A stretch of DNA of 64,000 nucleotides, from the NCBI RefSeq assembly GCF_035621495.1, contig NZ_CP141821.1:524760-588759 (forward strand), written 5' to 3'. Positions 27,193 through 37,268 of this stretch are shown in pieces. The stretch is from Thermococcus sp. SY098. GTDB taxonomy: Archaea > Methanobacteriota_B > Thermococci > Thermococcales > Thermococcaceae. The translations under genes were made by a program, and so were the position numbers. The first letter of the stretch is position 1; every line of letters starts with the position of its first letter. The notes under the pieces are model-generated. The model searched no databases. It was not told where the DNA came from and saw nothing but the letters and a program-made list of their open reading frames with translations.

Positions 27193-28522
27193 AATTACCC
27201 CTCCTCAAAATTTCTTCGGCTCTTTTCTTCAAAATCTCTTGGATCCTACTTCTATCTTCCGGGTATTGCTTTCTAATCCACAGCCAGACAAGAGCACACG
27301 GAATCCAGAAGAGCGAGCCGATTATGAGAGCATATTCATATGCCAAAGCATTTGAGTAGCCGGCACTTCTGAGCGTTTCTATCAGGAATCCCCCGAAAAG
27401 AGGGCCAAGAGCTTTTCCAACGTTATCTATTATGTTGAAGACTCCGAAGACGGTGCCTCTGTCCTCGGGAAGATTAACTTGAGAAATTATTGCCGTAACG
27501 TTCGGCCCAGCAAAGCTCACCAGCTGGAGAAAGAGAAATGAATAAAGTGCAAGAGCAATCCAGCCTTTAATACTGAGCTGACTTGGAAGGGGATATATAA
27601 TAATTCCTATCGCCGCAAGCATGCCTAAGAATATTGCCAAGCCCGTTACAATCGCTCTGCCCCCTCTCATCTTTCCTTCAAAGTAATCCCCTACAAAACC
27701 CCCGATAAGAGTTCCTATAACTGTCGCAATCCCTAAAATTAGCAGAACAAACGTCGCCGTGTCTTTTGCCATTCCTCTTGTGACGATAAGGAATGAAACC
27801 AGCCAGTACATTAAAACACCCCACGGAACAGTCCCACTTAATCCCTGGAGGAATATCAGGAGATTCGTCTTTGTTTGGAACGATTTTTTAACAGCATCCC
27901 AGCTGAGTCTGTAGGTGTATTCGTAGCCCCTCTCGAGAACTTCTTTTAGGACTTTTTCCCCTCCTCCCCTCTTAGGTTCTTCTGCTATCAGGTAAAACAG
28001 GGGTGCGAGAATAAAATTTGGAACAGATGCTATTATAAACGGCGGCCTCCAGCTCGCTATTAGTCCAGCAATTACCATTCCAAAGAGCGTTCCAAATCCA
28101 AAAGCCGTCTGAATATATGCATACCCCCGTCCTCTGTGCTCTTCCTCAAACATATCCGCTATCAGAGAATATCCTATCGGAATTATTGAACCAACTCCGA
28201 TTCCAGTAAAAAGACGCATGAGCAAAAGCTGCCAATAGCTGTGAACAAATGCAGTTAAGAAACATGGAATTTCCCCGATTAGGACTCCAATTACAAGAAG
28301 CTTTTTCCTGCGTCCAATGTCTGAAAGGAACCCCCAGATAAGGGTTATTAATGCACTTGTTGCAACAAAGATCGTCGAAACTAATCCCATTTGGGTTTCG
28401 CTTATGCCGAACTCCTGCATAATCTGCTGATAGTTTGGGGGCAGAAGGTTTTGATCTGCCATCAAAAAAGCAGCCATCAAAATAAGGAGCACAATAGATA
28501 CCCTACGTCTAATGTTTTCCAT
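27179..28522 (-). CDS. MFS transporter in the glycoside operon
   Basis: 447 residues, 12 predicted membrane segments. Loop 2-3 GFLSDIGRRKKLL, the TM4 region IGVGSIIPIGYSLIADMF and EEHRGRGYAY fit sugar and organic-solute transporters of the MFS; the second half has GGFVGDYFEG. A large cytoplasmic loop (about 180-220) separates the halves. Given its place between the alpha-galactosidase and deacetylase genes, with overlaps on both sides, it probably imports the oligosaccharide handled by them. Start at ATG 28522, with GGAGGGAGGGTT immediately upstream. Uptake direction is inference. Confidence 0.85.
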   Translation of the reverse strand: MENIRRRVSIVLLILMAAFLMADQNLLPPNYQQIMQEFGISETQMGLVSTIFVATSALITLIWGFLSDIGRRKKLLVIGVLIGEIPCFLTAFVHSYWQLLLMRLFTGIGVGSIIPIGYSLIADMFEEEHRGRGYAYIQTAFGFGTLFGMVIAGLIASWRPPFIIASVPNFILAPLFYLIAEEPKRGGGEKVLKEVLERGYEYTYRLSWDAVKKSFQTKTNLLIFLQGLSGTVPWGVLMYWLVSFLIVTRGMAKDTATFVLLILGIATVIGTLIGGFVGDYFEGKMRGGRAIVTGLAIFLGMLAAIGIIIYPLPSQLSIKGWIALALYSFLFLQLVSFAGPNVTAIISQVNLPEDRGTVFGVFNIIDNVGKALGPLFGGFLIETLRSAGYSNALAYEYALIIGSLFWIPCALVWLWIRKQYPEDRSRIQEILKKRAEEILRRGNYDVI

Positions 28523-29606
28523 AACCCTCCCTCCAGGCTTGATAAATAGCCTTAAACGCATCTAATCTCCTCTCAGCCAGGGGTTCCCAACCGCGAGCAT
28601 CACTGTTTTCAGCTAAAAACGCATGTTCCCACTTCAACTCCCATGAAAGCATGTTCAATCTTTGATTTCCCCAATCTTTTGTCCAAATATCCAAACCTTT
28701 GTCCGGTGCCCAGCTTGAAGTTCTCAGATAAAGGCTCCTTCCGCTGTGTTTCAGCCTGCTTGGGAGAACAATCTCATTGTTAAGCTCATTTATTAACTCT
28801 CTGAGCTTCTGGATGCTCAAAATATAACCTGCCAAATTCCTGTATCCGAAAAACTCCAGATCAGTACCGTATAATATTATTTCATCCAGACCTTTAATCC
28901 ACTTCACGGCTTTCTTAACGTTCATCAGCGGGAACCCGCCTATTCCGAGCATAACGGCGGTATTAACTGCTACCCACACTGGGATACCCGTAATTTCTTT
29001 TACAGCTTTGAGAATAACCTTTCCACCAAATACAAGCTTTATTGCACTTTTTAGTTCTCTCAGACCAAGAAGGTAATTCCAATAGACAAATTTCTCTCCT
29101 CTTTGAGCTTTAATTAAATGAGGATAAAGAGGCTTTATGGGCTTAATTGCTGAATTTAGATGATTTGAGAAAAGCAACGCTTCCCCATCAACAAAGACTT
29201 CATCATAGCCACAGTCTCTTAAAATGGCAGGTATTATAGGATCGTAAGCTAATTCGGGAAGCCAGAAGGTCTTCGGTTTCACTTCAAAGGTTCTCTCTTT
29301 AACTGCTATGTCTTTCATTATCTGTGCCTCTACCCTATCCAAAGGAAGGAGAGGCAGAATAGCATGAGTGTAAGCTGTACCGGTAATCTCAATTAGATCG
29401 CTTTCAATACCTTCTTTTATGAGTGTTATTAGGTCTTTTGGCAAATACTGGAGAGAAAAACCCGTAATATTCAAAGCAAAAGGAATCTCGCTTTTTATTA
29501 GCTCGAAAATTGTTGGGATGTATGACTTTTTAACAACTTTTGGAATCTCACTTTTTGGAATTTCAGCATACTGAAGGTTTGCATGAAATACCAAGGCATT
29601 TGCCAT
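28509..29606 (-). CDS. galA: Family 57 alpha-galactosidase
   Basis: 365 residues, nearly the length of the P. furiosus GH57 alpha-galactosidase GalA, which likewise sits beside galactokinase. HANLQYAEIPKSE at the N-terminus corresponds to the GH57 first motif, KTFWLPELAYDP carries the nucleophile (Glu118), and ILYGTDLEFFGYR holds the acid/base Asp. It releases terminal alpha-linked galactose from oligosaccharides in the cytoplasm. Start at ATG 29606 after GGTGAGTGAA; five bases separate it from the galK stop. The galA-galK pair is conserved in Thermococcales, while the following MFS, deacetylase and GH4 genes look like an added module. Confidence 0.88.
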   Translation of the reverse strand: MANALVFHANLQYAEIPKSEIPKVVKKSYIPTIFELIKSEIPFALNITGFSLQYLPKDLITLIKEGIESDLIEITGTAYTHAILPLLPLDRVEAQIMKDIAVKERTFEVKPKTFWLPELAYDPIIPAILRDCGYDEVFVDGEALLFSNHLNSAIKPIKPLYPHLIKAQRGEKFVYWNYLLGLRELKSAIKLVFGGKVILKAVKEITGIPVWVAVNTAVMLGIGGFPLMNVKKAVKWIKGLDEIILYGTDLEFFGYRNLAGYILSIQKLRELINELNNEIVLPSRLKHSGRSLYLRTSSWAPDKGLDIWTKDWGNQRLNMLSWELKWEHAFLAENSDARGWEPLAERRLDAFKAIYQAWREGYGKH

Positions 29607-29611
29607 TTCAC

Positions 29612-30718
<1,107 letters not shown>

Positions 30719-30727
30719 TCAGAAACC

Positions 30728-30737
30728 TTTAAATATT
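30728..30737 (+). promoter_or_regulatory. TATA element of the tRNA-Leu gene
   Basis: TTTAAATATT lies 23-32 bases before the first base of the mature tRNA, the usual archaeal TATA distance to a start just ahead of the tRNA 5' end. Confidence 0.7.
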
Positions 30738-30759
30738 GCAGGTAGCTGATAAAATTCGG

Positions 30760-30847
30760 GCGGGGGTTGCCGAGCCTGGTCAAAGGCGCGGGATTTAGGG
30801 TCCCGTCCCGCAGGGGTTCCCGGGTTCAAATCCCGGCCCCCGCACCA
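30760..30847 (+). tRNA. tRNA-Leu (anticodon UAG)
   Basis: 88 bases including an encoded 3' CCA. Acceptor GCGGGGG (30760-30766) pairs with CCCCCGC (30837-30843), discriminator A. The anticodon stem CGGGA/TCCCG encloses the loop TTTAGGG, giving anticodon TAG. A long variable arm (class II) follows, then the T arm CCGGG-TTCAAAT-CCCGG. Reads leucine CUA codons. No intron is visible. Confidence 0.97.
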
Positions 30848-30959
30848 GAAACTTTTCTGACAATTTCATTCAAAAAATCAAATGGTCGTGTAACGCTTTA
30901 GGAGATTATACCAGAATCATGAGAGCAATTAAAAAATAAACCCAAAAAAGAATCAAAAA

Positions 30960-32129
30960 TCAACCAATCTGGAATGCTGCACTTCTCAGTTCTCCACGCT
31001 CAAATCTGTGTGGGTCGTACCAGTCCCAATCAAGTGGAACTTTGCTCTTTCCTTTCACTATCAGCTCTGCGATTGCCTCACCAACTCCTGGTGCCATCAT
31101 AAAGCCATGTCCGCTGAAACCTGCAGCTATATAAAGCTCATCTACATATTGAATTCTTCCTATTGCAGGATTGCTATCGGGAGTTTTGGCATAAAACCCT
31201 GCCCACTGCCTAACAACGTGAACATACTTCAAAGCAGGAATAATTTTTGTTGCCCACTTAAGTACCTCCCTCATGAAGTCATATGTAGGTTGAACATCAT
31301 CTAAATGAGTGAGCTTCTCAAGCCCAGTTCCGCAGATAACACCGCCATCTTCACCATCTTGGATGACATAGGAATCATTCCATGCAGGGGGACACGTCAA
31401 TGGTTCAATTTGTCCCTCTGCTATTGGCTCAGTTTTGACAAGTTGATGTTTGTACGGCTTTATTGGGATAAAATCCCTTTTCAGTCCAGCCATTTCATTT
31501 ATTATTGGTGCCCAAGCATTTGCAGCGTTAATTACTATTCCAGTCTTTATTATGCCTTTTTCCGTTTTAACCCCTTTTATTTCATCCTTTTCCACCAATA
31601 TATCAACCGCCGGTGTATATTCGCAAATCTCAACACCAAACTCTTTTGCTTTCTTTGCAAACCCGTAAACAACGTGGAATGGACTTGCCTTCCCATCTTC
31701 GGGGTTCCATGCACCCGCTAAGAAAGGCTCTGTATTAAGGGGTGGGACAATTTCTTTTGCTTCATCCATGCCAATGAGCCTTGTAGGGACTCCAAGCCTG
31801 TTCTGGAGTTTTATGTTTTTCTTAAATACTTCAACTTCCTCCTCACTTGTTGCTAAGAATAGGTATCCACTCTGTTTGAAATTTATATCATGCTCAAGCT
31901 CATCACTAAGCCTCTTCCATCTCTCAATGTTGTACTTTTGAAGCTTTATATTTGCTTCATCGGTAAATTGTGCCCTGATTCCAGAGGCACATCTGAAGGT
32001 TGAACCTGAACCTATGTATTTCTTCTCAAGGACAACAACGTCTTCAACACCAAGCTTTCCTAAATGGTAGGCTATTGAGAGTCCAATGACGCCTCCACCA
32101 ATAATGACAACTTCAGCTCTACTCTTCAT
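30960..32129 (-). CDS. FAD-dependent amine/imino acid dehydrogenase, beta-type subunit (copy A)
   Basis: 389 residues. A DAO-type flavoprotein: VVIIGGGVIGLSIAYHLG at the N-terminus, STFRCASGIRAQFTDEAN near 45, WAGFYAKTPDSNPAIG, and FSGHGFMMAPG near the end, all like the catalytic beta subunit of dye-linked L-proline dehydrogenase and sarcosine oxidase-type complexes of Thermococcales. It would oxidise proline or a related imino acid and pass electrons to the partner subunits. I chose ATG 32129 (MKSRAEVV); an ATG at 32135 is an alternative. It overlaps the upstream 2Fe-2S gene by 11 bases and is the last of four overlapping genes. A close paralogue is copy B at 34523. Confidence 0.87.
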   Translation of the reverse strand: MKSRAEVVIIGGGVIGLSIAYHLGKLGVEDVVVLEKKYIGSGSTFRCASGIRAQFTDEANIKLQKYNIERWKRLSDELEHDINFKQSGYLFLATSEEEVEVFKKNIKLQNRLGVPTRLIGMDEAKEIVPPLNTEPFLAGAWNPEDGKASPFHVVYGFAKKAKEFGVEICEYTPAVDILVEKDEIKGVKTEKGIIKTGIVINAANAWAPIINEMAGLKRDFIPIKPYKHQLVKTEPIAEGQIEPLTCPPAWNDSYVIQDGEDGGVICGTGLEKLTHLDDVQPTYDFMREVLKWATKIIPALKYVHVVRQWAGFYAKTPDSNPAIGRIQYVDELYIAAGFSGHGFMMAPGVGEAIAELIVKGKSKVPLDWDWYDPHRFERGELRSAAFQIG

Positions 32130-32412
32130 TTCCATCACTCTCCATCTCACCCACCAATACTCCGGCTGGAACGGGTCTCACAGGGATTCTTGTTGCAGGA
32201 AGCGTAATTTCATCTGGTCTTTTACCGGTTTTTCTTGCAAGGATCGAGATAACCATCGGAAGACATGTCCTTCCTTGACACGGCCCCATGCCTATCCTTA
32301 AAAGCCTCTTTATCATCTCGATGTCAGTGACTCCCTGGTCTATTAGAGCCTCGATTTCCTCCTGAGTTACTTCATTACAGCGGCAGATTATGATGTTTTT
32401 CTTATCGCTCAT
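32119..32412 (-). CDS. BFD-like [2Fe-2S] subunit (copy A)
   Basis: 97 residues. The (2Fe-2S)-binding BFD-like motif is ICRCNEVTQEE followed by GMGPCQGRTC: four Cys in a CxC...CxxxxC pattern. In related dehydrogenase complexes this small protein carries electrons between the two flavoprotein subunits. It overlaps the ferredoxin gene by four bases and the beta-type subunit gene by 11, and shows strong resemblance to copy B at 35652. Confidence 0.86.
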   Translation of the reverse strand: MSDKKNIIICRCNEVTQEEIEALIDQGVTDIEMIKRLLRIGMGPCQGRTCLPMVISILARKTGKRPDEITLPATRIPVRPVPAGVLVGEMESDGNEE

Positions 32413-32915
32413 TCTCTCACCACCCTGACAGCCCTAACATCCCACGCAAGCTCAATTGGCATTTCAACCGTTATTATTGGCGTATCCCCTTTGCTCTTCT
32501 CCCTTGGCACCACTGTAATCACTTTTCCTTTCCCCACTTCTTCTCCGACCCTGTTGAGCAAAACCACCTCCTCCCCAACCTTTGGGACCGGTAAAAGCTC
32601 ATGCGGCATAGTAACCCTGGCTTTGTCACCAACGTAGTGAACCATGAAGAATGCCAAGCCGGGACAAATCTGCACACAGAGAGAACAGCCAATGCACTTC
32701 TCGTAATCAACGATCGGAATTGCATTTGGATTTTCCATAAGAACAGCGTTTGTGGGGCAGATTTCTTTACATGGTGTACATGGAATTTCCTGAGGACATT
32801 CAGGAATTGCAACAGGTCTTCTCCTCAATCGCTCCTCGCTGGGAAGCTCTATGACTTGCCTGAGCTCTTCAACTGTTATGAATCCCTCTCTGAGGTAGTG
32901 CGGGATTTCACTCAT
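32409..32915 (-). CDS. Ferredoxin-like subunit with two [4Fe-4S] clusters
   Basis: 168 residues. Cluster motifs are ECPQEIPCTPCKEICP (four Cys, about 39-54) and KCIGCSLCVQICPG (about 73-86). A C-terminal beta-rich part (about 100-168) has no cofactor motif. It sits between the large alpha-type and the BFD-like genes with four-base overlaps on both sides, the arrangement of a heterotetrameric dehydrogenase. Copy B of the operon has no counterpart of this gene, so electrons must leave that complex differently, or this protein serves both. Confidence 0.87.
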   Translation of the reverse strand: MSEIPHYLREGFITVEELRQVIELPSEERLRRRPVAIPECPQEIPCTPCKEICPTNAVLMENPNAIPIVDYEKCIGCSLCVQICPGLAFFMVHYVGDKARVTMPHELLPVPKVGEEVVLLNRVGEEVGKGKVITVVPREKSKGDTPIITVEMPIELAWDVRAVRVVRE

Positions 32916-34348
32916 TCTACCACCACCTTCTTAATACCCTCAAGAACTTTCCTACCAAATGGTCCGGCTCTAAACTCGTCAAGCTCTTTCTGGGCTTTCT
33001 CTATCTCTTTGAGCCATTCTGGTGAAGCAGAGCTAATCTCCAGAGCAGCAGCAATTCCAGCTATCTTTCCTTCAAGCATTGCCGTTGTTGCCTCCTCAAT
33101 TCCCGCCGAATCTCCTGCAACAAAGATTCCCCTAATTGTCGTTTCCATTCTGCTGTCTCTAATCACAACATGCCCCCCAAGCTCTGGGACGTATTTAATC
33201 TGACAGCCGACCTGATGAAGGAGCTCTATGCTTGGCCTTAGTCCAACGGCTAAGGCAATTACATCAACATCAAATACTTTCTCGGTTCCCGGAATTGGTC
33301 TCCATCTTTCGTCAATCTGAGCAACAACTGCCCTTTCAACCTTTTCTTTCCCTTCAGCTCTAAGGATTGTGTGTCTCGTCAGAATTGGAACACCCAATCT
33401 TCTAACCTTTGCTGCGTGAACGAAATAGCCTCCAATCTTTGGCATAGCCTCAACTATTGCCCTTACTTCAACACCAGCTTGGATTAGCTGATAGGCTAAG
33501 ATTAATCCAACGTTTCCGGCGCCAACAATGAGAACCCTATCTCCCGGCTTGACTCCATATGTGTTCATTAATGTCTGAATGGCTCCCGCTCCGTAAACAC
33601 CGGGTAAGTCGTTGCCCTCAAAAGGTATCATCTTTTCCATTGCTCCAGTTGCCACAATAACAGCTTTTCCTCTGAATTCCACGAGCTCTTTATTTTTCCT
33701 GACCCCAACTACGAGCTTTTCATCTCCATCTTGGAGAAGCATTATCGCTGAAGTTTCAAGGAAAATCTCTATGTTTTCCCTTTTTCTAACTTCTTCCTCT
33801 AAAATTTCCGCTATCTTGATCCCTCTAACTCCTGCAAACTGCTCTCTCTTTCCAAAGAACTTATGGGTCTGCTTTACCAGCTGGCCACCAAGCATTGGAT
33901 TCTCATCAAGAAGGATGACCTTAGCTCCGGCATCAGCAGCATTTATTGCAGCCATAAGTCCAGCAGGTCCTCCACCAATAATCACTATATCACCAGAAAC
34001 TTTTTCTGCCTCCCTCCATTCTGGAGGTTTTGCATTCTTGGGCAGTATTGGCTTCTCTTGTTGCATTCTTATATCCATGCCCTCTTCAACGAGTGTTATG
34101 CATGTTCTTACGTTTGGAATTCCGTTCACTGTCATTAAACATGAGGAGCACTTTCCAATTGCACAGAACAAGCCCCGAGGTCTGTGTTTGTGAACACTGT
34201 ATCCAAGGACTCTTATACCAGCAGCATGTAATGCCATGACTATTGTTTCTCCTTCATATGCCTCAACTGGTTGTCCCTCAAAATAGATTGTAATTTTTCT
34301 GCCACGCTTTTTTTGAAAATCAAGAACAGGGTGTTCAGTGAGCCTCAT
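32912..34348 (-). CDS. FAD/NAD(P)H dehydrogenase alpha-type subunit with 2Fe-2S domain (copy A)
   Basis: 478 residues. N-terminal 2Fe-2S domain with four Cys in FCAIGKCSSCLMTVNG and NVRTC (about 65-92), then an FAD Rossmann motif IVIIGGGPAGLMAAINAADAG (residues about 120-140) and an NAD(P)-binding one VLIVGAGNVGLILAYQL near 260; GIFVAGDSAG contacts FAD near 415. It matches the alpha subunit of proline dehydrogenase-type or opine/hydroxyproline dehydrogenase-type complexes. Start at ATG 34348 with GGTGAAACTT upstream; a longer frame to 34462 has no such support. It is the first gene of a four-gene operon that ends at 30960. Confidence 0.88.
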   Translation of the reverse strand: MRLTEHPVLDFQKKRGRKITIYFEGQPVEAYEGETIVMALHAAGIRVLGYSVHKHRPRGLFCAIGKCSSCLMTVNGIPNVRTCITLVEEGMDIRMQQEKPILPKNAKPPEWREAEKVSGDIVIIGGGPAGLMAAINAADAGAKVILLDENPMLGGQLVKQTHKFFGKREQFAGVRGIKIAEILEEEVRKRENIEIFLETSAIMLLQDGDEKLVVGVRKNKELVEFRGKAVIVATGAMEKMIPFEGNDLPGVYGAGAIQTLMNTYGVKPGDRVLIVGAGNVGLILAYQLIQAGVEVRAIVEAMPKIGGYFVHAAKVRRLGVPILTRHTILRAEGKEKVERAVVAQIDERWRPIPGTEKVFDVDVIALAVGLRPSIELLHQVGCQIKYVPELGGHVVIRDSRMETTIRGIFVAGDSAGIEEATTAMLEGKIAGIAAALEISSASPEWLKEIEKAQKELDEFRAGPFGRKVLEGIKKVVVE

Positions 34349-34522
34349 AAGTTTCACCAGCATGAAATATGTAAAAACTTGTTTATGAGGATTTTCTGAT
34401 AAAAAAGTTTTGCACCTTTGGTTGCCTTTCTTTTGTCTAATTAAGATTTCAGAATATAACAATGTCCAATTAATCTGAGAATAGACGAAAATCTTTCAAT
34501 AAAAAGGATTATAAGGTAAAAA

Positions 34523-35662
34523 TCATCCCATCTGAAGTGCGGTTTCCCTTAACTCTCCACGCTCAAAGCGATATGGGTCATACCATTCAATTGGCAAATC
34601 AGTTCTTCCTTTTGTTATCAAATCTGCAAGCATCTCAGCAACAGCTGGAGCCATCATAAAGCCATGTCCACTAAAGCCGGCAGCAATGTAAAATTCATCA
34701 ATCTCCTCTATCCTGCCAATTGCTGGATTGCTGTCTGGGGTTTTGGCATAGAACCCAGCCCATGTTCTAAGGATTAAAAGCTCACCAAGAACTGGAATTA
34801 TCTTTGTAAATGCTTTACTAACTTCTCTTATAAACTCATAAGTGGGGGTTAAATCGTAGGTAGGGCCGTATTCAACACCTACTCCCCCAATAATACCACC
34901 ATGTTCTGTTTGAGTTAAATATGCATCATTATACTTCAAGGATATCACCATTGGGTCGATCTGTCCTTCCTTAAGTGGCTGTGTAATAACTCCCTGATGT
35001 TTATATGGTTCAATCGGGATTTTAATTGGAATTTTAGCCATTGCGTTAATCAGCTTAGCCCATGCATTTGCGGCATTTACAATAATCCCGGTTTCAATTA
35101 TACCTTTATTTGTTTTAACTCCTTTTATCTCACCTTCCTCAACTATTATGTCCTTTGCCTCGGTATACTCTAAGATTTCAGCACCAAGCTTTCTTGCTTC
35201 CCTTGCAAACGCAGTTGTGGCAAAGAATGGGTCAGCTTTTCCATCAGTTGGATTCCATGATGCTGCAATAACCTCACTCGTATCCAAAACAGGGACAATC
35301 TCTTTAGCCTCTTCTGGAGTTATCAGCCTTGTGGGAACTCCAAGACTGTTCTGGAGCTTTATATTTTTCCTAAACTCCTCCACTTCCTCATCGTCATAGA
35401 GAAGAAATAGATATCCCGTTTGCTTAAATGGAAAACCGAGTTCTTCACTGTATTTCTTCCACAGCTCAACTGAACGCTTCATGACCTTAATATTGGCTTC
35501 ATCAGTAAACTGCTGTCTTATTCCAGTCCCACATCTAAAAGTTGAGCCCGAACCAATATACTTCTTTTCCAGCACTGTAACCTGCTCTCCTCTTTTCGCA
35601 AGCTCATAGGCAAGTGTAACTCCAATAATCCCCCCACCAATGATAACAATCTCACTCCTCAT
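34523..35662 (-). CDS. FAD-dependent amine/imino acid dehydrogenase, beta-type subunit (copy B)
   Basis: 379 residues, clearly paralogous to copy A at 30960: VIIGGGIIGVTLAYELAKRG, STFRCGTGIRQQFTDEAN, WAGFYAKTPDSNPAIG and FSGHGFMMAP are shared nearly word for word. The divergent stretches are between about 200 and 280 (substrate side), so the two paralogues may differ in substrate, for example proline against hydroxyproline, sarcosine or a D-amino acid. It overlaps the upstream 2Fe-2S gene by 11 bases and ends the three-gene operon 37159-34523. Confidence 0.87.
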   Translation of the reverse strand: MRSEIVIIGGGIIGVTLAYELAKRGEQVTVLEKKYIGSGSTFRCGTGIRQQFTDEANIKVMKRSVELWKKYSEELGFPFKQTGYLFLLYDDEEVEEFRKNIKLQNSLGVPTRLITPEEAKEIVPVLDTSEVIAASWNPTDGKADPFFATTAFAREARKLGAEILEYTEAKDIIVEEGEIKGVKTNKGIIETGIIVNAANAWAKLINAMAKIPIKIPIEPYKHQGVITQPLKEGQIDPMVISLKYNDAYLTQTEHGGIIGGVGVEYGPTYDLTPTYEFIREVSKAFTKIIPVLGELLILRTWAGFYAKTPDSNPAIGRIEEIDEFYIAAGFSGHGFMMAPAVAEMLADLITKGRTDLPIEWYDPYRFERGELRETALQMG

Positions 35663-35948
35663 CTGCCATCACCTTCATTTTCACTGGTCTGATTGGCGTT
35701 CTGGCAACCGGCAGCTTTATCTCCTTCAAATCCTTCCCTGTCTTCCATGCAATTATCCGAGCCACCGTGTCAATGCAGTATCTCCCCTGGCAGAAACCCA
35801 TACCAACATGGGTCAACCGTTTAATTAATTGGATGTCTGTAATCCCCTGATCAATTAAGTCAAGAATGTCTTTCAGCGTAACATCACATCCACAGATAAA
35901 AACTTCTTCTGGATTGATCTTTTCCAGATCAATGTTGAGCTTAATCAT
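35652..35948 (-). CDS. BFD-like [2Fe-2S] subunit (copy B)
   Basis: 98 residues. Cys pattern ICGCDVTLKD and GMGFCQGRYC, matching copy A. Preceded by a four-base overlap with the alpha-type gene. Because the alpha-type subunit of this operon has no cysteines in its own ferredoxin domain, this protein is the only Fe-S component encoded in the operon. Confidence 0.85.
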   Translation of the reverse strand: MIKLNIDLEKINPEEVFICGCDVTLKDILDLIDQGITDIQLIKRLTHVGMGFCQGRYCIDTVARIIAWKTGKDLKEIKLPVARTPIRPVKMKVMADEE

Positions 35949-37159
35949 AAAATCACCTCCTCAAGAAGAGATGCTTTGTCCCCAATTTTCTTGAGAAACT
36001 CCTCTTTTATTTGATCAACATTGCTTTTGAATCCAAATTCCTCAAGGATATAAGCTCCAACCAATCTGCCCTCGAGATAGTTCTCGTAACTTCCTTTAAT
36101 CCAAGAAGCGTTTCCAGCTATATAAACTCCGTCAACAATCTCATTTCTTTTGTTCCTAAGGGGAAGATAACCACCCAGATCTTCCACATACGTTATCTCA
36201 GCCCCCACCTGCTGTGCTAAATGAATATCAGGTCTGTATCCCTCGGCGATTATCAAAGCATCTGTCTCATAAACATTCCCTTTTACATCTACAACCCTCT
36301 CAACCTCGTTCTCACCTTCTGCTCTTACTATCGGATTTTCAATAAGGATATAATTTAAACCATGATTCTCAAATTCTCTGGCAATATTTTGAGAATTGCT
36401 GCCGTAGAGTGTTATCTTGTTCCCAGGTTTGACGCCCCAGATGTTTAACAATTCAAGAACAAAATCCTCTCTAAATACGCCGGGCATTTCGTTGTTCTCA
36501 AACAGTGCAAATTTTGCTATCCCTCCTGTTGAAACGACAACCCTCTTAGCTGTAACCTCTATTAAATCATTTTCCTTATTTGCAACTACAACAAAATAAT
36601 CCCCGTCACGAAAGACACCAAGAACTGGCGTCCTTGTAAAGGCTTTAACCCTGAGCCGTTCAACAAGTTCCTTTCTAAATTCTTTTGGTTTCTTGCCATT
36701 ACTGAGAGGCACGCTCCTCTTCAGTAAGCCCCAGCCTAATCTTCCTTTCTCCTCAAAAATCACAACATCAAGACTGTCTTGCATTTCCAAAGCAGCCCCT
36801 AATCCCGCAGCACCGCTGCCAACAATCACAACATCAGTATAATACCTTTCAACTTTGCCCATTTCTCCCAAATGTTCCGGCAGGGGCTCCATATAGCTCT
36901 GCATTTCAATTTTCATCCCATCCCAAACCTTAGTCTTTCTGCCATCATAGTTCCTGACACCATTAACAGTTACGAGAACTGGACCGAAAGTAAATGCCCC
37001 CCTTTTTCGTCCATGTCCGCTCAGTGTAATCCACTTTATCCCATTTGCGAGCAGTGCAACGTGAATCGGCTCTCCTTCGTATGCTTCAAGAGATTTCCCC
37101 TCAAAATAAATTGTAACTTTCTTAGAAGAATCCTTCTCATACAGATCTAAAGGGCGCAT
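35945..37159 (-). CDS. Alpha-type flavoprotein subunit lacking the 2Fe-2S cysteines (copy B)
   Basis: 404 residues, 74 shorter than copy A. The N-terminal ferredoxin-like fold is kept (VTIYFEGKSLEAYEGEPIHV, then VLVTVNGVRN), but none of the four Cys is present. The FAD motif VVIVGSGAAGLGAAL is intact; the second nucleotide-binding site is altered (ITLYGSNSQNIAREF instead of a GxGxxG Rossmann motif), so NAD(P) binding is doubtful. GVYIAGNAS replaces the usual FAD-binding GIFVAGD. It is probably a structural or regulatory alpha-type subunit, or one with different electron flow. Start at ATG 37159 after GGTGATATC; TATA-like TTTATAAG at 37207-37214 on the minus strand. Confidence 0.82.
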   Translation of the reverse strand: MRPLDLYEKDSSKKVTIYFEGKSLEAYEGEPIHVALLANGIKWITLSGHGRKRGAFTFGPVLVTVNGVRNYDGRKTKVWDGMKIEMQSYMEPLPEHLGEMGKVERYYTDVVIVGSGAAGLGAALEMQDSLDVVIFEEKGRLGWGLLKRSVPLSNGKKPKEFRKELVERLRVKAFTRTPVLGVFRDGDYFVVVANKENDLIEVTAKRVVVSTGGIAKFALFENNEMPGVFREDFVLELLNIWGVKPGNKITLYGSNSQNIAREFENHGLNYILIENPIVRAEGENEVERVVDVKGNVYETDALIIAEGYRPDIHLAQQVGAEITYVEDLGGYLPLRNKRNEIVDGVYIAGNASWIKGSYENYLEGRLVGAYILEEFGFKSNVDQIKEEFLKKIGDKASLLEEVIL

Positions 37160-37206
37160 GATATCACCTTCTTTAGCTTAATCCCATATTGTAGAACTCT
37201 TTGAGG

Positions 37207-37238
37207 CTTATAAACCTTAATGTTGAAACTAAAGGTTT
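37207..37238 (-). promoter_or_regulatory. Promoter with inverted repeat upstream of dehydrogenase operon B
   Basis: Read on the minus strand, TTTATAAG (37207-37214) is TATA-like, 48 bases before the start codon at 37159. AAACCTT (37212-37218) and AAGGTTT (37232-37238) form a 7-bp inverted repeat with a 13-base spacer overlapping and upstream of it, a position suited to an activator. The T-rich minus-strand sequence between 37236 and 37262 may end the symporter transcript from upstream or be a BRE-distal element; this is uncertain. Confidence 0.4.
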
Positions 37239-37268
37239 TAAACAAAAAGTTAAAAATAGAATGAAGAA

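Noticed and set aside
32601-33203. 200-residue open frame on the plus strand
   Set aside because: Lies fully antisense to the overlapping ferredoxin-like and alpha-type dehydrogenase genes, which have clear cofactor motifs.
33612-34193. 193-residue open frame on the plus strand
   Set aside because: Antisense shadow of the alpha-type dehydrogenase subunit; no ribosome binding site or recognisable domain.
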